Of a stretch of DNA of 64,000 nucleotides, positions 51,925-61,978 are shown one piece after another. Each line of letters opens with the position of its first letter. Position 1 is the stretch's first letter. Position numbers and translations under genes: made by a program. This DNA comes from Tritrichomonas foetus (lineage: Eukaryota > Parabasalia > Tritrichomonadida > Tritrichomonadidae), in the NCBI GenBank assembly GCA_001839685.1, contig MLAK01000560.1, forward strand, positions 8,865 to 72,864. Direction: 5' to 3'. Under the pieces are notes generated by a model. The model was given only the letters and a program-made list of their open reading frames with translations. It was not told where the DNA came from and searched no databases.

Positions 51925-53250
51925 ATGGGTGGAAATGAATCAATTGAGATAGAAAAAAGGATAGCGGAGAATCAAAAAGCGGAAGGAAATAATTTAAATG
52001 AAATCATGATCAGTTTATCAAAAAATCCGAATGGCGCTGATTTGATCTCAAAACTTAAGGCCAATGACCAAATAATAATTCCAGAAAAATCACTAAGTAC
52101 AACCCCTACATCAAATGCACACAATCCACCAGGAAATGCAAATTTTCCTTCTCTGTCAAATCCAAAACCAAATTCTGATGCTGCTCCAGCAAATTCCTCT
52201 CAATTAAAACCACTTCCAAAAAGTGTAATACCAACAAATGAATCCCATTCTTTACAAAACTTGACAAATTCAAACGCCAATAAAAGTTCAACTAATTTGA
52301 ACATTCCACTAAGTGTGACAACTTTTCCATCAAAGTTAGTTCAACAAACTAACCCGATAGTTGCTCCTCCTAAAATTATTCCCCAGACAGCTTCAGCTCC
52401 ATTTTCAAAGAATCCACTATCATTAAACCACACCCAAATATCCCAAAATTTGGAGCCACAAGCAAAAAGCATATTCCAACCCTTATCAAATGATTTAAAC
52501 CAACCAACCCATATTTCATCAAGTCAATGTATCAATCTAAATCCAAACACCGACACAAGCATAAATCCACATTCTAATATAAATACAAATACAAACCTAA
52601 ATACTGGCACAAACACGAATCCTAACACAAACATAGATACGAACACAAACATAGATACGAACACAAGCATGAATCCAAATACAACAACAATCATTGATAC
52701 CAATATTAATCAATACATAGAATCACCAAGGTTGAATTTTCCAAGAATCATTACAGATAATTTGAACAATATTAATAATTCAATGACAAGTTATTTACCT
52801 AACAACAATCAAGAAACGATAGAAAACTGCCGAATTAGAATGGACGGATCATTAGAATATTTGATTCGAGATGGAACAAACACTCACTACGTTCCTTCTT
52901 CGCAAATTGAAAGCTTCAGCCTAATCAAGCACTACTGGCAATCAAGAACAGGTGTAGACAGAAACCCAAGGGTTCCTATTGACAAAAGCAAAAAAATTAA
53001 AGAAAATCCCCAACTAAAACCAGAAAATAATGTTCCAACCGAAAAACAATTGCCACCGTTTTGTTCAATAGATTCTGAACCTCAAGTTGACATTCTTGGT
53101 GTTGTTCAAAAGGAACCTTCTGTAAAACTTGCAGTCAGGCTTGATAAAAATTCGCCAAAAGTAACAATCATGCACTCAATGGAAGCAAGGAAAAAGTTTC
53201 CAATGCAACTTTCTTTGTTTTATGAAAGATTTGTGGTTTTTCCGGAATAG
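51925..53250 (+). CDS. Low-complexity N/T/S/P-rich protein with putative myristoylation site
   Basis: 441 aa. MGGNES at the start fits the MGxxxS N-myristoylation pattern. Residues about 60-290 are low-complexity, including a tandem run of NTN/NTS/DTN units near 215-255 coded by DNA repeats at about 52560-52700. The C-terminal 150 residues look folded (IRMDGSLEYLIRDG, FCSIDSEPQVDILGVVQ, VKLAVRLDKNSPKVTIMHSM, MQLSLFYERFVVF). No family recognised; a membrane-tethered adaptor is inference. Confidence 0.65.
   Translation: MGGNESIEIEKRIAENQKAEGNNLNEIMISLSKNPNGADLISKLKANDQIIIPEKSLSTTPTSNAHNPPGNANFPSLSNPKPNSDAAPANSSQLKPLPKSVIPTNESHSLQNLTNSNANKSSTNLNIPLSVTTFPSKLVQQTNPIVAPPKIIPQTASAPFSKNPLSLNHTQISQNLEPQAKSIFQPLSNDLNQPTHISSSQCINLNPNTDTSINPHSNINTNTNLNTGTNTNPNTNIDTNTNIDTNTSMNPNTTTIIDTNINQYIESPRLNFPRIITDNLNNINNSMTSYLPNNNQETIENCRIRMDGSLEYLIRDGTNTHYVPSSQIESFSLIKHYWQSRTGVDRNPRVPIDKSKKIKENPQLKPENNVPTEKQLPPFCSIDSEPQVDILGVVQKEPSVKLAVRLDKNSPKVTIMHSMEARKKFPMQLSLFYERFVVFPE
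52560..52700 (+). repeat. Coding tandem repeats (NT-rich)
   Basis: Repeated AAT-ACA/AAC-ACA codons, including a near-duplicate ATAGATACGAACACAA twice in tandem. All in frame with the host ORF. Confidence 0.7.
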
Positions 53251-53512
53251 GTACCAATGGGCAAGTTTGCTTTTTTTGTAATTTATTTTTATTTGTAAAC
53301 TATATTATTACCTATTTTATTTTATTGTTTGTTTTATTGTTTGATGTATTGAATGATTTATTGTTTGATAATGATTTTGAAATGCATAAAGACAAAAATG
53401 ATATATTTAAGAAATAGGAAAGGTGAAATAAGAAAGGAATGTCAAAGAGAGATTTTTGTGTAAATTTTTTTAATAATTCAAACAAAAAAATATAACTAAG
53501 TAAAATGAGAAA

Positions 53513-54472
53513 TTATTCGAATTGAAAAGCAGCAAATTGTTGGCGAAGTTCAGTCAGTTGAGCAAGTGTTTGTTTATATTCGATTTTTTCATCTTGGATT
53601 TGTTTTTTAATGATTTCTCTTTTCTTTACAATTTTTTTGGCGTTATCTAATAATTTTCGTAATCTAGAATTGCACCTGTTCTTTAAATCGGTCAAATTAA
53701 TTTCAGATTCATCTTCAGGTTTTTTAAGACCTTCTTGTCGAAGTTGTGCCAGTTGCCTATCTAACTCTTGTTGCATAAGCCTTGCTGTTGATTCTTCTTG
53801 TTCACGAGCAAGTCTTAATTCATTATTTCTATTTAAATATTGTGTATCGAATTCTGCTTTCATTCGAGAAACTTCTGTTCGAAATCTTTCATTAGATTCA
53901 ACTTTAATACGACTTAATTCTAATGTTCTTTGAGCTTCAAATGCAACTCTTAAACGTTCTTCAAGTTGTGCTTCTCTTTCTGCTCTTAATCGCTCAAGTC
54001 TTTCGCGAACCATTCTTTGACGATCTACCGCTTTTGCTGCCGATCTTGAATATCTAATATTATCATCTATTAAAAGTAACTTTTCATGTAGTGTTTGAAG
54101 TTCAGTTTGAATTCCAACACTTCGTGAACCCATAGGCCTCCTTTTTCTTGCCATAAGAGTTTCTAAGTATGTTCCTTCTATTTGGGAAATTTCTGTTTGT
54201 CTCATAATATCTTGTTGTGATAATTTATGATATGCTGTTTCTTCAGTAAAAACCTGGAGTGTGTCCCTATATAAGTATGCTTTTAAATAATCGGCTATAA
54301 TATTACAAATTATCTCTGATCGAAGAGAATGTTGAAATGGAGCGTAAGAAAAATCTTTTTGGGCTGTTGCATATTTGTGAATAGCGAGTCTCAACTGTGT
54401 TTTATAAGTTTTTACAAATCCTTCTCTTGAAAAATGTGAGAATAAAGCGTTTCGAAATTCTTTTTCATTCAT
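53513..54472 (-). CDS. OFD1-like LisH/coiled-coil basal-body protein
   Basis: 319 aa from the ATG at 54472 (MNEKEFRNALF). Order of features follows OFD1: FRNALFSHFSREGFVKTYKT then QLRLAIH, a LisH motif (about 52-84, IICNIIADYLKAYLYRDTL), VGIQTELQTLHEKLLLIDD, then a long R/E/Q coiled coil. OFD1 sits at centriolar satellites and basal bodies and controls distal centriole length; a basal-body role suits a flagellate. It is much shorter than vertebrate OFD1. The frame extends to 54541 only by a GTG, so 54472 is preferred; GGACGTTT lies about 20 nt upstream. Confidence 0.68.
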   Translation of the reverse strand: MNEKEFRNALFSHFSREGFVKTYKTQLRLAIHKYATAQKDFSYAPFQHSLRSEIICNIIADYLKAYLYRDTLQVFTEETAYHKLSQQDIMRQTEISQIEGTYLETLMARKRRPMGSRSVGIQTELQTLHEKLLLIDDNIRYSRSAAKAVDRQRMVRERLERLRAEREAQLEERLRVAFEAQRTLELSRIKVESNERFRTEVSRMKAEFDTQYLNRNNELRLAREQEESTARLMQQELDRQLAQLRQEGLKKPEDESEINLTDLKNRCNSRLRKLLDNAKKIVKKREIIKKQIQDEKIEYKQTLAQLTELRQQFAAFQFE

Positions 54473-54689
54473 TTTGGAATTTTTAAACGTCCTCTCTAAT
54501 TCTGTAAAAATGATGGTTGAAGCACAATAGTCTCTTACCACATTAATAAATCAATAACTTCTTTAATCATTTAATGGGAATATGTAAATCATTGGTGTGA
54601 ATTAATAGGTATCTTTGGAATAAGATTTCTTTTAATATTGCTTGAGATATTTTCGACCTCTCATGAAAACAAAGTTTTGACACTTAATA

Positions 54690-54707
54690 GCCATTTATAT
54701 ATTCAAT
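54690..54707 (+). promoter_or_regulatory. GCCATTTATATATTCAAT element, copy 2
   Basis: Exact match to 46154-46171; lies about 220 nt upstream of the OFD1-like start and 23 nt left of the TIR element. Confidence 0.3.
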
Positions 54708-54722
54708 TTGACAATGAAATGA

Positions 54723-54730
54723 GTAAAAAT
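54723..54730 (+). repeat. Target-site duplication, left copy
   Basis: GTAAAAAT abutting the left TIR; identical to 55879-55886. Confidence 0.75.
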
Positions 54731-55878
54731 ATAGGTATAGTCATACGTTTGTTATTTGGTCGTTCGTGTCAAAAATCTCAATGACGAAAAGATTTCTTGN
54801 GTACCTTTAAATGTTTTTATTTAAGCAAAAAGTATTGATAGAAACAAGTTATTTTAACAGGTTCAAAAGATATTCATATTTTGAAATTGAAAAAAAAATT
54901 CAGTACTTTGACTTGAAAAATAACATTTTCAATAATTAATCGGTCGATAATATGATCTCATCAATATGGNNCTTCTGAGTTATCTGAATAATAAAATGTT
55001 TTTATATTATGTAATTGAGATTTAAATGTTCAAAATATTATATTACAAGTTTTAAAGGAATATTTCTCTATAGGTTCAAAAAATAAACATGTTTTACTGA
55101 ATGGATTTATTTAGCCTTTAATTTGATGGCTAATAGGTGAAATTAATTAATTCCATTTTTAGGATATTTATTTGAATAAAACCATAGTTATGCATAAAAG
55201 CATATTTATAATATTGANATAATTATATTTCATTGGTTCTATTAAATTTTATATATAGGTTTAAAAGATATAGGCGTTTTATTTTTCGAGTTTCATTATC
55301 AAAAAGAAAATAAAGTAATCAATTCTTTTCAGCTTGTAATTGGTCAATAAAGAGATTCTTTCAATAAATAAATGGCCATTAAAATACGTTTATTCTTATC
55401 AAAATATGAAAAAAAGTAAAATACAATTATCTTTTAAATCTATAGAACAAAATCAATTTTCTTTTGATATCTTGAATATCACCATATAGGCTATATAACA
55501 AAACCACATATGCATCATTCAATGTCGGAGTGCCCTCTATTTTTTCGATTTACTTAAAAACATCTTTTTGGCACTCTGCAGAGTTGGTTTGTCAACTTTT
55601 CAAAATGTTTTGGATACTATCCTCTTAGCCATCTCATTTTTGACATTCCAATAGCCTCAAAATGAATAATTGCCATCTCAGCATTGAAGAAAACGATATT
55701 CTTGGGAAAAATGAAAACTCACGATTCTTTAATTTTTCAAGGCAGTCCTTTCTATTATCAGTTCTGTATGATGTGGCATTGGTATTGACAACTTCGATTA
55801 GCTGTTTAATTGATTAGGTATGAAATTAAGATCAATTTAAAAAAAAGACGATCACTTTAAACGTATGACTACACCTAT
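54731..55878. mobile_element. 1,148-bp TIR DNA transposon, non-autonomous or decayed
   Basis: The ends are 20-bp inverted repeats, ATAGGTATAGTCATACGTTT at 54731-54750 and, reversed, ATAGGTGTAGTCATACGTTT at 55859-55878 (19/20). Both ends are flanked directly by GTAAAAAT (54723-54730 and 55879-55886), an 8-bp target-site duplication. 8-bp duplications are made by P and hAT superfamilies. Inside there is no intact ORF; minus-strand frames over 55570-55830 have about 65 open codons that may be a transposase remnant. GGTTCAAAA-type blocks recur near 54857, 55072 and 55256. A few N bases (54800, 54970-54971, 55218) show assembly uncertainty. Confidence 0.8.
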
Positions 55879-55886
55879 GTAAAAAT
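55879..55886 (+). repeat. Target-site duplication, right copy
   Basis: GTAAAAAT abutting the right TIR; identical to 54723-54730. Confidence 0.75.
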
Positions 55887-56084
55887 TTGTTTTATAAAAA
55901 CTTTTTCATAAAGTTTTTTCAAAAAATTCAGATTATAAATATGAATCCTATTCAAAAAACATCAAAATGAATGTAAACCAAAGAAAAATACAATTTGGAT
56001 ATAGAAAAAGTTCACAAACAAAATGTGCTATGAAAAACTTAAAATAATATTTTTATCAATCGATTTTTCTCGACATCTATTTTC
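55887..56084. other. Promoter region of TKL kinase
   Basis: Carries AACTTTTTCATA at 55899-55910. No clear Inr. Confidence 0.35.
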
Positions 56085-58949
56085 ATGGACAAAAACAATC
56101 CGATACTCAAGTTTTTAAGCGACGAATTCTCAACATTTTTAATCGACATTAGTGCTTTCGAACGCGAAAAATTAATCGGAAAAGGAGGATACGCCGAAGT
56201 GTGGCTTGGAGTCAACAGAAAAACAGGTGAACAAGCTGCACTCAAACAGCTCTACCAAGCGATTACCCCGAAACAGGCTCGTTCATTTGCGAGGGAAATT
56301 CGAACAATGTCGTATGGAAATCATCCATTTTTCTTGAAATTTTTAGGGTTTTCTGCTAGCCCTACTTTAATACTTGCATCAGAATATATGGCAAATGGAT
56401 CTCTCTTCCGTTTTCTGAGATCAGAAAGAAGGCGAATCAGATTGACTGGAACACATCGAACATTAATCGCAATGGGAATAGCGCATGCAATGAATCATTT
56501 GCATTCACTTGACATCATCCATCGAGATTTAAAATCTATGAATATATTACTTGATGGAAATTACTTGCCAAGGTTATGTGACTTTGGAATTGCTAGATTT
56601 ATCGATCCAACTGAAGTGATGACAACACATATTGGAACACCACATTGGATGGCTCCAGAGATTCTCAATGGTGAAAAATATGGGAAAGCAGTTGATGTTT
56701 ATTCATTTGCGATGCTTTTATATGAACTACTAACTAATTCTATTCCTTGGGCAGGACTCGAGCCAGCATCTGTTATAAAACAAGTTTGTACTGACCATGC
56801 CCGCCCAAAATTGCCAAACGATGCTCCTGAAGCGATTCGGAAACTGATTCAACTGTGTTGGTCGCATAAACCTGAGAAAAGACCGACTTTTTCTGGAATT
56901 TATCATATATTCAAAACTGGACAAGTCTCTTTCCCTGATACTGATGAAAGTAAAGTTGCTCTTCTTAATCGAAAGCTTAAAAGATTTGAAAATTCAAATA
57001 AATATCAAATAAATGACTCTCATTCAAATAACTCTGTGAATAGTCAAACAAATAGTCCATCAAATGATCAATCAAATGGACAATTCTTGACTAACCAACA
57101 AAAAGTGAAAAGCAATTCACCATCGAATAATTCTTTAGAGAATCACCGTCAAAGTTCTCAACAGAATTTACTAAATAAACCACTAAGCTCACCTTCATCA
57201 AATAGAAAAGAAAATGGATCAATGAACAGGAAAAATTCTCTGAAGAAGTATGATTCTGGCGATGAATCAGACAACGATGAAATTGAAAAATTATCTAAAA
57301 ATCTAATTAAAAATAAAATGCCTGAAAAAAATTCAAATCGACACAAATTTACTGCAGAAGTGATATACGATCATTACACAGAAACAGGAGATACAAATTC
57401 ATCCATCATGCAACAAGCTTCCAGACATATGGAAAGAGGTGATCAGATGTTAGCAATTAATATGCATAATTTGCAAGATCCATCAGATTTCAAATTTTTC
57501 GAAGAGATTGAAAAAGCTAAAGACTGTTTAAGCAATTCCCAAGCAAAAGAATTCTTTTCTATAATCGGATCATATTTAAATATAAATGATAGCACCAATA
57601 GAGATAACGGTAGGAATGATATTGATGATGATGATAATAATGATGATGATAGGGTAGCTAACGAAAAAGAAGAAAAAATTTTAACCATTTCTCGAATCCT
57701 ATGCGCAATTTTACCAGTCCTTTCAAATGAAGCAGCAATAACAGCTTTCACTGACTTGAATCTCCATTTAAAGCTCCCTATCAAAAATCATATTCTCCTT
57801 GATCCATCACTATCGATTCTTCTCAAGCTATTTTCAGAATCGCCCTGGTTATTTCAAAACGGATTCCATGATCAAATGATTTACCTAATAAAAAAAGTTC
57901 CAAAGAAAGCAATGATACTATTATCATATTTCGCAAAAGTTTCTCAAACTCTCATTAATTGCTGGGATTTATTAGATTTAATGATTAGAAGGGCTCAAAT
58001 CTTCTTCGATGCAAATGTTGGTCGAGAACTCGTATCCATGCTATATAATTTATGTGTTGACAACAAAAATTATCGAATGTATCGGCTTCAACATTGCATA
58101 AACGTTTTCCAAAAAGGAATAGAAACAGATGATCCCCAAACGGTCGCATGTTCATATGATTCAATGTCTTTTTTCTTTTCTGATTCAATGGAATTTGATC
58201 AACGACTTCTTCTCAAGCATTTAAAGCATGAAACTACAATGAAAGCTACTTTATCTATTATTCTTCGACTTAAGCATATTCCTCGGAAATCCACTTTTGT
58301 TTCGTCCCTTTTAAATGCCGCTAAAAAATATGAGGAAGCTACCTTTTGTTTAATTCGAATTTCAGCGAAGCTCGAAGGGGCTCAATTGATTGCAGACGAT
58401 CCTTCTTGGATTGCCAACAAACTTCCTTTTTGGGAAAACACATTTAAATTGTTTTCTGCCTTATACTATCATGTTGAACTTCGTGAATTTCTTTTTATGA
58501 ACAAATATTCGCTAGTTTTATTTAATTCTTTATTTGAATTAAAAAATTCTGAATATTTAATTCTTATTTCCGCAATGGTTATAACTTTTGATATTTCTGT
58601 TGAAGAAGTTGATTTATTGTCTGAAAAAGCTTTCTTTTCACGATTCATCGAACAAGCAATCGAATTGAATGATAAAAATTCTATTAAAGCATTAATCGAA
58701 GTAATTAGGCATCTTTCTGGGATTCAATTTAAACCTGAATTTTTAAATGCACTTAATTTTATTTCCCAGGTGCTAAGTAATGATCAGAAACTTGCAAATC
58801 GAGCTTTACCAGCTTTAGCAGCATTGAGTAAATGGCCACAGGCTGTAAAAAGAATGAAAAAGCTGAAAGTTGATCACCTCATTGAAAACTTTAGTGGAGA
58901 TGCAAGATTATCAAAATACACAAAGCGAATTATGGCAAATCTTCAATGA
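56085..58949 (+). CDS. TKL-type protein kinase with helical-repeat C-terminus
   Basis: 954 aa. Kinase domain about 28-285: GKGGYAEVW loop (32-40), K54, HRDLKSMN (146-153, D147), DFG (166-168), GTPHWMAPE (184-192). HRDLKSxN and the loop place it near Raf/TKL kinases, a group much expanded in trichomonads. About 300-440 is an N/S-rich linker, with an acidic DDDDNNDDD run near 515. From about 540 to the end, short hydrophobic helices (LSILLKLFSESPWLF, LVSMLYNLCVDN, ALPALAALSKWP) suggest ARM/HEAT-like repeats. All catalytic residues present; substrate unknown. Confidence 0.88.
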   Translation: MDKNNPILKFLSDEFSTFLIDISAFEREKLIGKGGYAEVWLGVNRKTGEQAALKQLYQAITPKQARSFAREIRTMSYGNHPFFLKFLGFSASPTLILASEYMANGSLFRFLRSERRRIRLTGTHRTLIAMGIAHAMNHLHSLDIIHRDLKSMNILLDGNYLPRLCDFGIARFIDPTEVMTTHIGTPHWMAPEILNGEKYGKAVDVYSFAMLLYELLTNSIPWAGLEPASVIKQVCTDHARPKLPNDAPEAIRKLIQLCWSHKPEKRPTFSGIYHIFKTGQVSFPDTDESKVALLNRKLKRFENSNKYQINDSHSNNSVNSQTNSPSNDQSNGQFLTNQQKVKSNSPSNNSLENHRQSSQQNLLNKPLSSPSSNRKENGSMNRKNSLKKYDSGDESDNDEIEKLSKNLIKNKMPEKNSNRHKFTAEVIYDHYTETGDTNSSIMQQASRHMERGDQMLAINMHNLQDPSDFKFFEEIEKAKDCLSNSQAKEFFSIIGSYLNINDSTNRDNGRNDIDDDDNNDDDRVANEKEEKILTISRILCAILPVLSNEAAITAFTDLNLHLKLPIKNHILLDPSLSILLKLFSESPWLFQNGFHDQMIYLIKKVPKKAMILLSYFAKVSQTLINCWDLLDLMIRRAQIFFDANVGRELVSMLYNLCVDNKNYRMYRLQHCINVFQKGIETDDPQTVACSYDSMSFFFSDSMEFDQRLLLKHLKHETTMKATLSIILRLKHIPRKSTFVSSLLNAAKKYEEATFCLIRISAKLEGAQLIADDPSWIANKLPFWENTFKLFSALYYHVELREFLFMNKYSLVLFNSLFELKNSEYLILISAMVITFDISVEEVDLLSEKAFFSRFIEQAIELNDKNSIKALIEVIRHLSGIQFKPEFLNALNFISQVLSNDQKLANRALPALAALSKWPQAVKRMKKLKVDHLIENFSGDARLSKYTKRIMANLQ

Positions 58950-59269
58950 TTTTTCTGTAATTTCGATTTTTCTCATAATTGTTTGTATATATAAACTTAT
59001 AGATCTATAATTTTTTTTTTACATAAATAATAATCTTATTGGCTTCACTCATATAAATGTCAAGAAAATAGCCGAATTATACATTAATTATATTAAGATC
59101 ACCAAAGAATTCACTCTCACGAAATAGTAGACTCTTTCCTTCATGATTGAAGTTTCTGTTATTCACCATTAAAAATCAAATGAAATAAAAAACGAGAGAA
59201 ATCGAAAACAATTTGATTTTATACAAAAAGTTTCGTCCTTTTTTTGAATATATAAAAAATGTCGATGTT
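58950..59269. other. Spacer between convergent genes
   Basis: About 320 nt, AT-rich, no gene. Confidence 0.5.
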
Positions 59270-60181
59270 TTATTCATTGATGACAAGATTGACACCAAAA
59301 CTGACATCCTTTGATTTTACATCAAAACCAACAGTTGTGTCAAAATTGAGTTTTTTGAATGAGTTTCTGACACGACAAAAAACTTCAAGCTTTGGTGCCA
59401 AAATTTTCACATTATATTTCGAGTCGAATACAGCTGCAAGGGCATAACTTAAGTCTTTATTCTTGTTTTGTACAACTGAACCAGCTAATAAAACCTTAGG
59501 AATCAACTCACATTCCGCTCTTGTGATGATATTTTGATCGTCGGAATTATTGATGAATTTTTCAATAGAAAACTTGGACTTTTGATACTGAGCAAAGGCT
59601 CCTAATACGTGTGAATTGATATTATAATCATTGTTGATGACATGTGATATGAAAAATCGAGGTATTCCAAAATTGGTTAGAATTTTGATATTTGATGAAT
59701 CAATCGAAAAACTCGAATTGAAATATGGAACTGATAAATTCAATAACATATCGATGCTCTTCCCGTATTTAATCCAGAAGTTTCCGCTTAACGATTTATA
59801 TGAAAAATTCTTATCGGCCTCAATCGACATAAGTGGCTTCTTTTTCTGGTATTCTGCGTGAATTTTAACTGGGAAATTTTTGATCTTTAACGGATGAGTA
59901 AATTTCACATCTAAAGCAAAGAAATCGTCGCTTGGTAAAGAAAATTCGAGATCTGTTTCGCCGAGGTCTGGTTTGAAAATGAGAATCGGTTTATTTCCAC
60001 CAATGGAGGTGTAAAACTTTCCATATAAAGTGTTGATGGTCGAATAAATATTTAAATTTCGATTTCGATCAAGGTTGGCTGAAAAAGATGAAGTGTTCTG
60101 GTTGAGCGTTACATTAATAGAATTGTTTGCTGACATGCTTAGTCCTGCTTGGCCAACAGAAGTGATGCTTTTCCCATTCAT
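59270..60181 (-). CDS. Tom40/VDAC-family beta-barrel, likely hydrogenosomal outer membrane
   Basis: 303 aa, the right length for a 19-strand Porin_3 barrel. The sequence alternates polar and hydrophobic residues throughout (NVTLNQNTSSFSANLDRN, KVLLAGSVVQNKN, YALAAVFDS) and has no TM helix or signal peptide. It ends VSFGVNLVINE, matching the C-terminal beta-signal for outer-membrane insertion. In trichomonads, Tom40/VDAC-like barrels form the protein or metabolite pore of the hydrogenosome. I cannot separate Tom40 from porin by eye. Confidence 0.6.
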   Translation of the reverse strand: MNGKSITSVGQAGLSMSANNSINVTLNQNTSSFSANLDRNRNLNIYSTINTLYGKFYTSIGGNKPILIFKPDLGETDLEFSLPSDDFFALDVKFTHPLKIKNFPVKIHAEYQKKKPLMSIEADKNFSYKSLSGNFWIKYGKSIDMLLNLSVPYFNSSFSIDSSNIKILTNFGIPRFFISHVINNDYNINSHVLGAFAQYQKSKFSIEKFINNSDDQNIITRAECELIPKVLLAGSVVQNKNKDLSYALAAVFDSKYNVKILAPKLEVFCRVRNSFKKLNFDTTVGFDVKSKDVSFGVNLVINE

Positions 60182-60348
60182 GAAAAATAATCTTTTTCAC
60201 CTTAATATTTGAATTATTTGACCATAACCGAAAAAAATAATGAAACGAGCAAAATAGTTTTTTAGAATTTTTCGATAAAACATAAAATAGCAGTAGTTGT
60301 TGGAAACAATAAATAAAAACAGAGTAGTAGAAATTATACATTTCTATT

Positions 60349-61578
60349 TTACTTGGAGAAAAATTTGGAGAAAATCACTTCGAATATTGATGTGGCGATG
60401 TTTGTCTTGGATTGTTTAGGAACTGGAATTGGTTCTTCACCTGGCATGTAAATTGTTACCTCATTTTCACTACTTGCAAAGCCGATATCTGGTCGAGACA
60501 CATCATTTGAAACGATCATGTCGAGTCCTTTTCTTTCCATTTTTGACCGCGCTGATTGTTCGACGTTTTCTGTTTCTGCTGCAAAGCCCACCACTCTCTG
60601 GTTTTCTTTCTTCATATCTTTCAAAGAGAGCAAGATATCTTCTGTTCTCTCCAAGTGGAGGTTCATATCGCCTGACTTGTGGATTTTCTGTTCGTAAACC
60701 TGTGATGGACGATAGTCAGCAACAGCTGCAGACATAATAACTAAATCTGCATTTTCGAATTCTGATGTCACAGCATTCTTCATTTCGGCTGCAGTTACTA
60801 CATTAATCCTTCGAACTCTGAGAGGCGTTGCCAATTCAACAGGACCGGCAATTAACACGACTTCGCATCCAATCACCGCAGCAGCATTTGCAAGAGCGAA
60901 TCCCATTTTCCCTGTGGATTTATTTGAAAGGAAACGAACAGGATCAACTGCTTCTCTAGTGGGTCCTGCAGAAATGACGACTTTTGGTGGTTTGGCAACT
61001 AATTCTTTGGGAAGGGAGATATTTAAAAGTGCCATCTTTGCACAAATGTAATCCAAAATTTGAGGAACCTCTGGGAATCTTCCCTGTCCACTTTCACCGC
61101 ATGCAACATGACCGCTTGCTGGCTCAACGACTTGAATTCCCCTCCTAATAAGAGTTTGGACGTTTTCTTGAGTGGCAAGGTTTGTCCACATTCGCGGATT
61201 CATTGCTGGAAACACCAAAAAAGGGCCAGTGTGAGAAATAGCAAATGTTGACAGGGCATCATCGGCTATCCCTTGTGCAAGCTTGGCAATGATATCAGCT
61301 GATGCCGGCGCAATGACTAATAGCGATGCCCTTTCGGCAAGTGATATATGTGTGGGCTGCCATGCTGGCGAATCCCAAAGGGATGTGATAACTGGCTGCT
61401 GGGAGAGTGTGAAAAACGTTTGTGGGCAAACAAGCTTGGTCGCAGCGTCTGTCATGATAACATTGACTGTGAAATTTCTTTGACGCAGTTTGCTGGTTAA
61501 ATCAGCGGCTTTGAATGCAGCAATTGAACCAGTGACGCCCAAAACAATTGTTGGTGGATCAGTAGGCGTGCTTTTCAT
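60349..61578 (-). CDS. coaBC: Bifunctional CoaBC (phosphopantothenoylcysteine synthetase/decarboxylase), bacterial type
   Basis: 409 aa. The flavin-dependent decarboxylase half has VTGSIAAFKAADL, H78, APASADIIAK, PAMNPRMW (N127) and the active-site Cys in HVACGESGQGR (C160). The synthetase half has SAGPTREAVDPVRFLSNKSTGKMG, AAVADYRP and KIHKSG. Together they make 4'-phosphopantetheine for coenzyme A. Eukaryotes usually have separate PPCS and PPCDC enzymes; the fused CoaB-C order is bacterial, so gene transfer is likely. Base use is richer in G+C than in most neighbours. No introns, complete. Confidence 0.92.
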   Translation of the reverse strand: MKSTPTDPPTIVLGVTGSIAAFKAADLTSKLRQRNFTVNVIMTDAATKLVCPQTFFTLSQQPVITSLWDSPAWQPTHISLAERASLLVIAPASADIIAKLAQGIADDALSTFAISHTGPFLVFPAMNPRMWTNLATQENVQTLIRRGIQVVEPASGHVACGESGQGRFPEVPQILDYICAKMALLNISLPKELVAKPPKVVISAGPTREAVDPVRFLSNKSTGKMGFALANAAAVIGCEVVLIAGPVELATPLRVRRINVVTAAEMKNAVTSEFENADLVIMSAAVADYRPSQVYEQKIHKSGDMNLHLERTEDILLSLKDMKKENQRVVGFAAETENVEQSARSKMERKGLDMIVSNDVSRPDIGFASSENEVTIYMPGEEPIPVPKQSKTNIATSIFEVIFSKFFSK

Positions 61579-61978
61579 TTAGAAAATGATTTAAAAATAT
61601 CTGATATTATCTGGTCAAATGTGCTAAAGTGTGTCTGTCATTTCAACTTTTGACTAAAATAAATTGTGGGTGTACAGTTATTTGATGATCTTTCTGAAAA
61701 AGTTATTGATTATTTCCAATGATATTGAGTTTATCTTCTTTGATTCATGCTACGATATACTATTACTTGTATATTAGCATAAAATTATGAACACAAATTA
61801 CTTTCCTGATTTTTTTTTCTTTTTTCCTTTTGGAAATAAATCAATCTTATTTTCAATTCATTAATAGGGAAAATCCAAAAAACAAACCACTAAATAGATT
61901 TGGTAGACTTTTAAATACAGTTTTAGCACAAATTAGATGAATGAAAAAGAGAATGAAAAAATAAAATATAATGTTTAA
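61579..61978. other. Intergenic region
   Basis: 400 nt; TGAAAAAGTTA at 61695-61705 is the recurrent motif, reading TAACTTTTTCA towards the CoaBC gene. No gene. Confidence 0.45.

Noticed and set aside
54473..54541. Longer N-terminus for the OFD1-like protein
   Set aside because: It would begin at GTG; the ATG at 54472 starts the conserved segment.
54731..55878. Mariner (Tc1/mariner) identity for the TIR element
   Set aside because: Mariners duplicate TA; this element has an 8-bp duplication.
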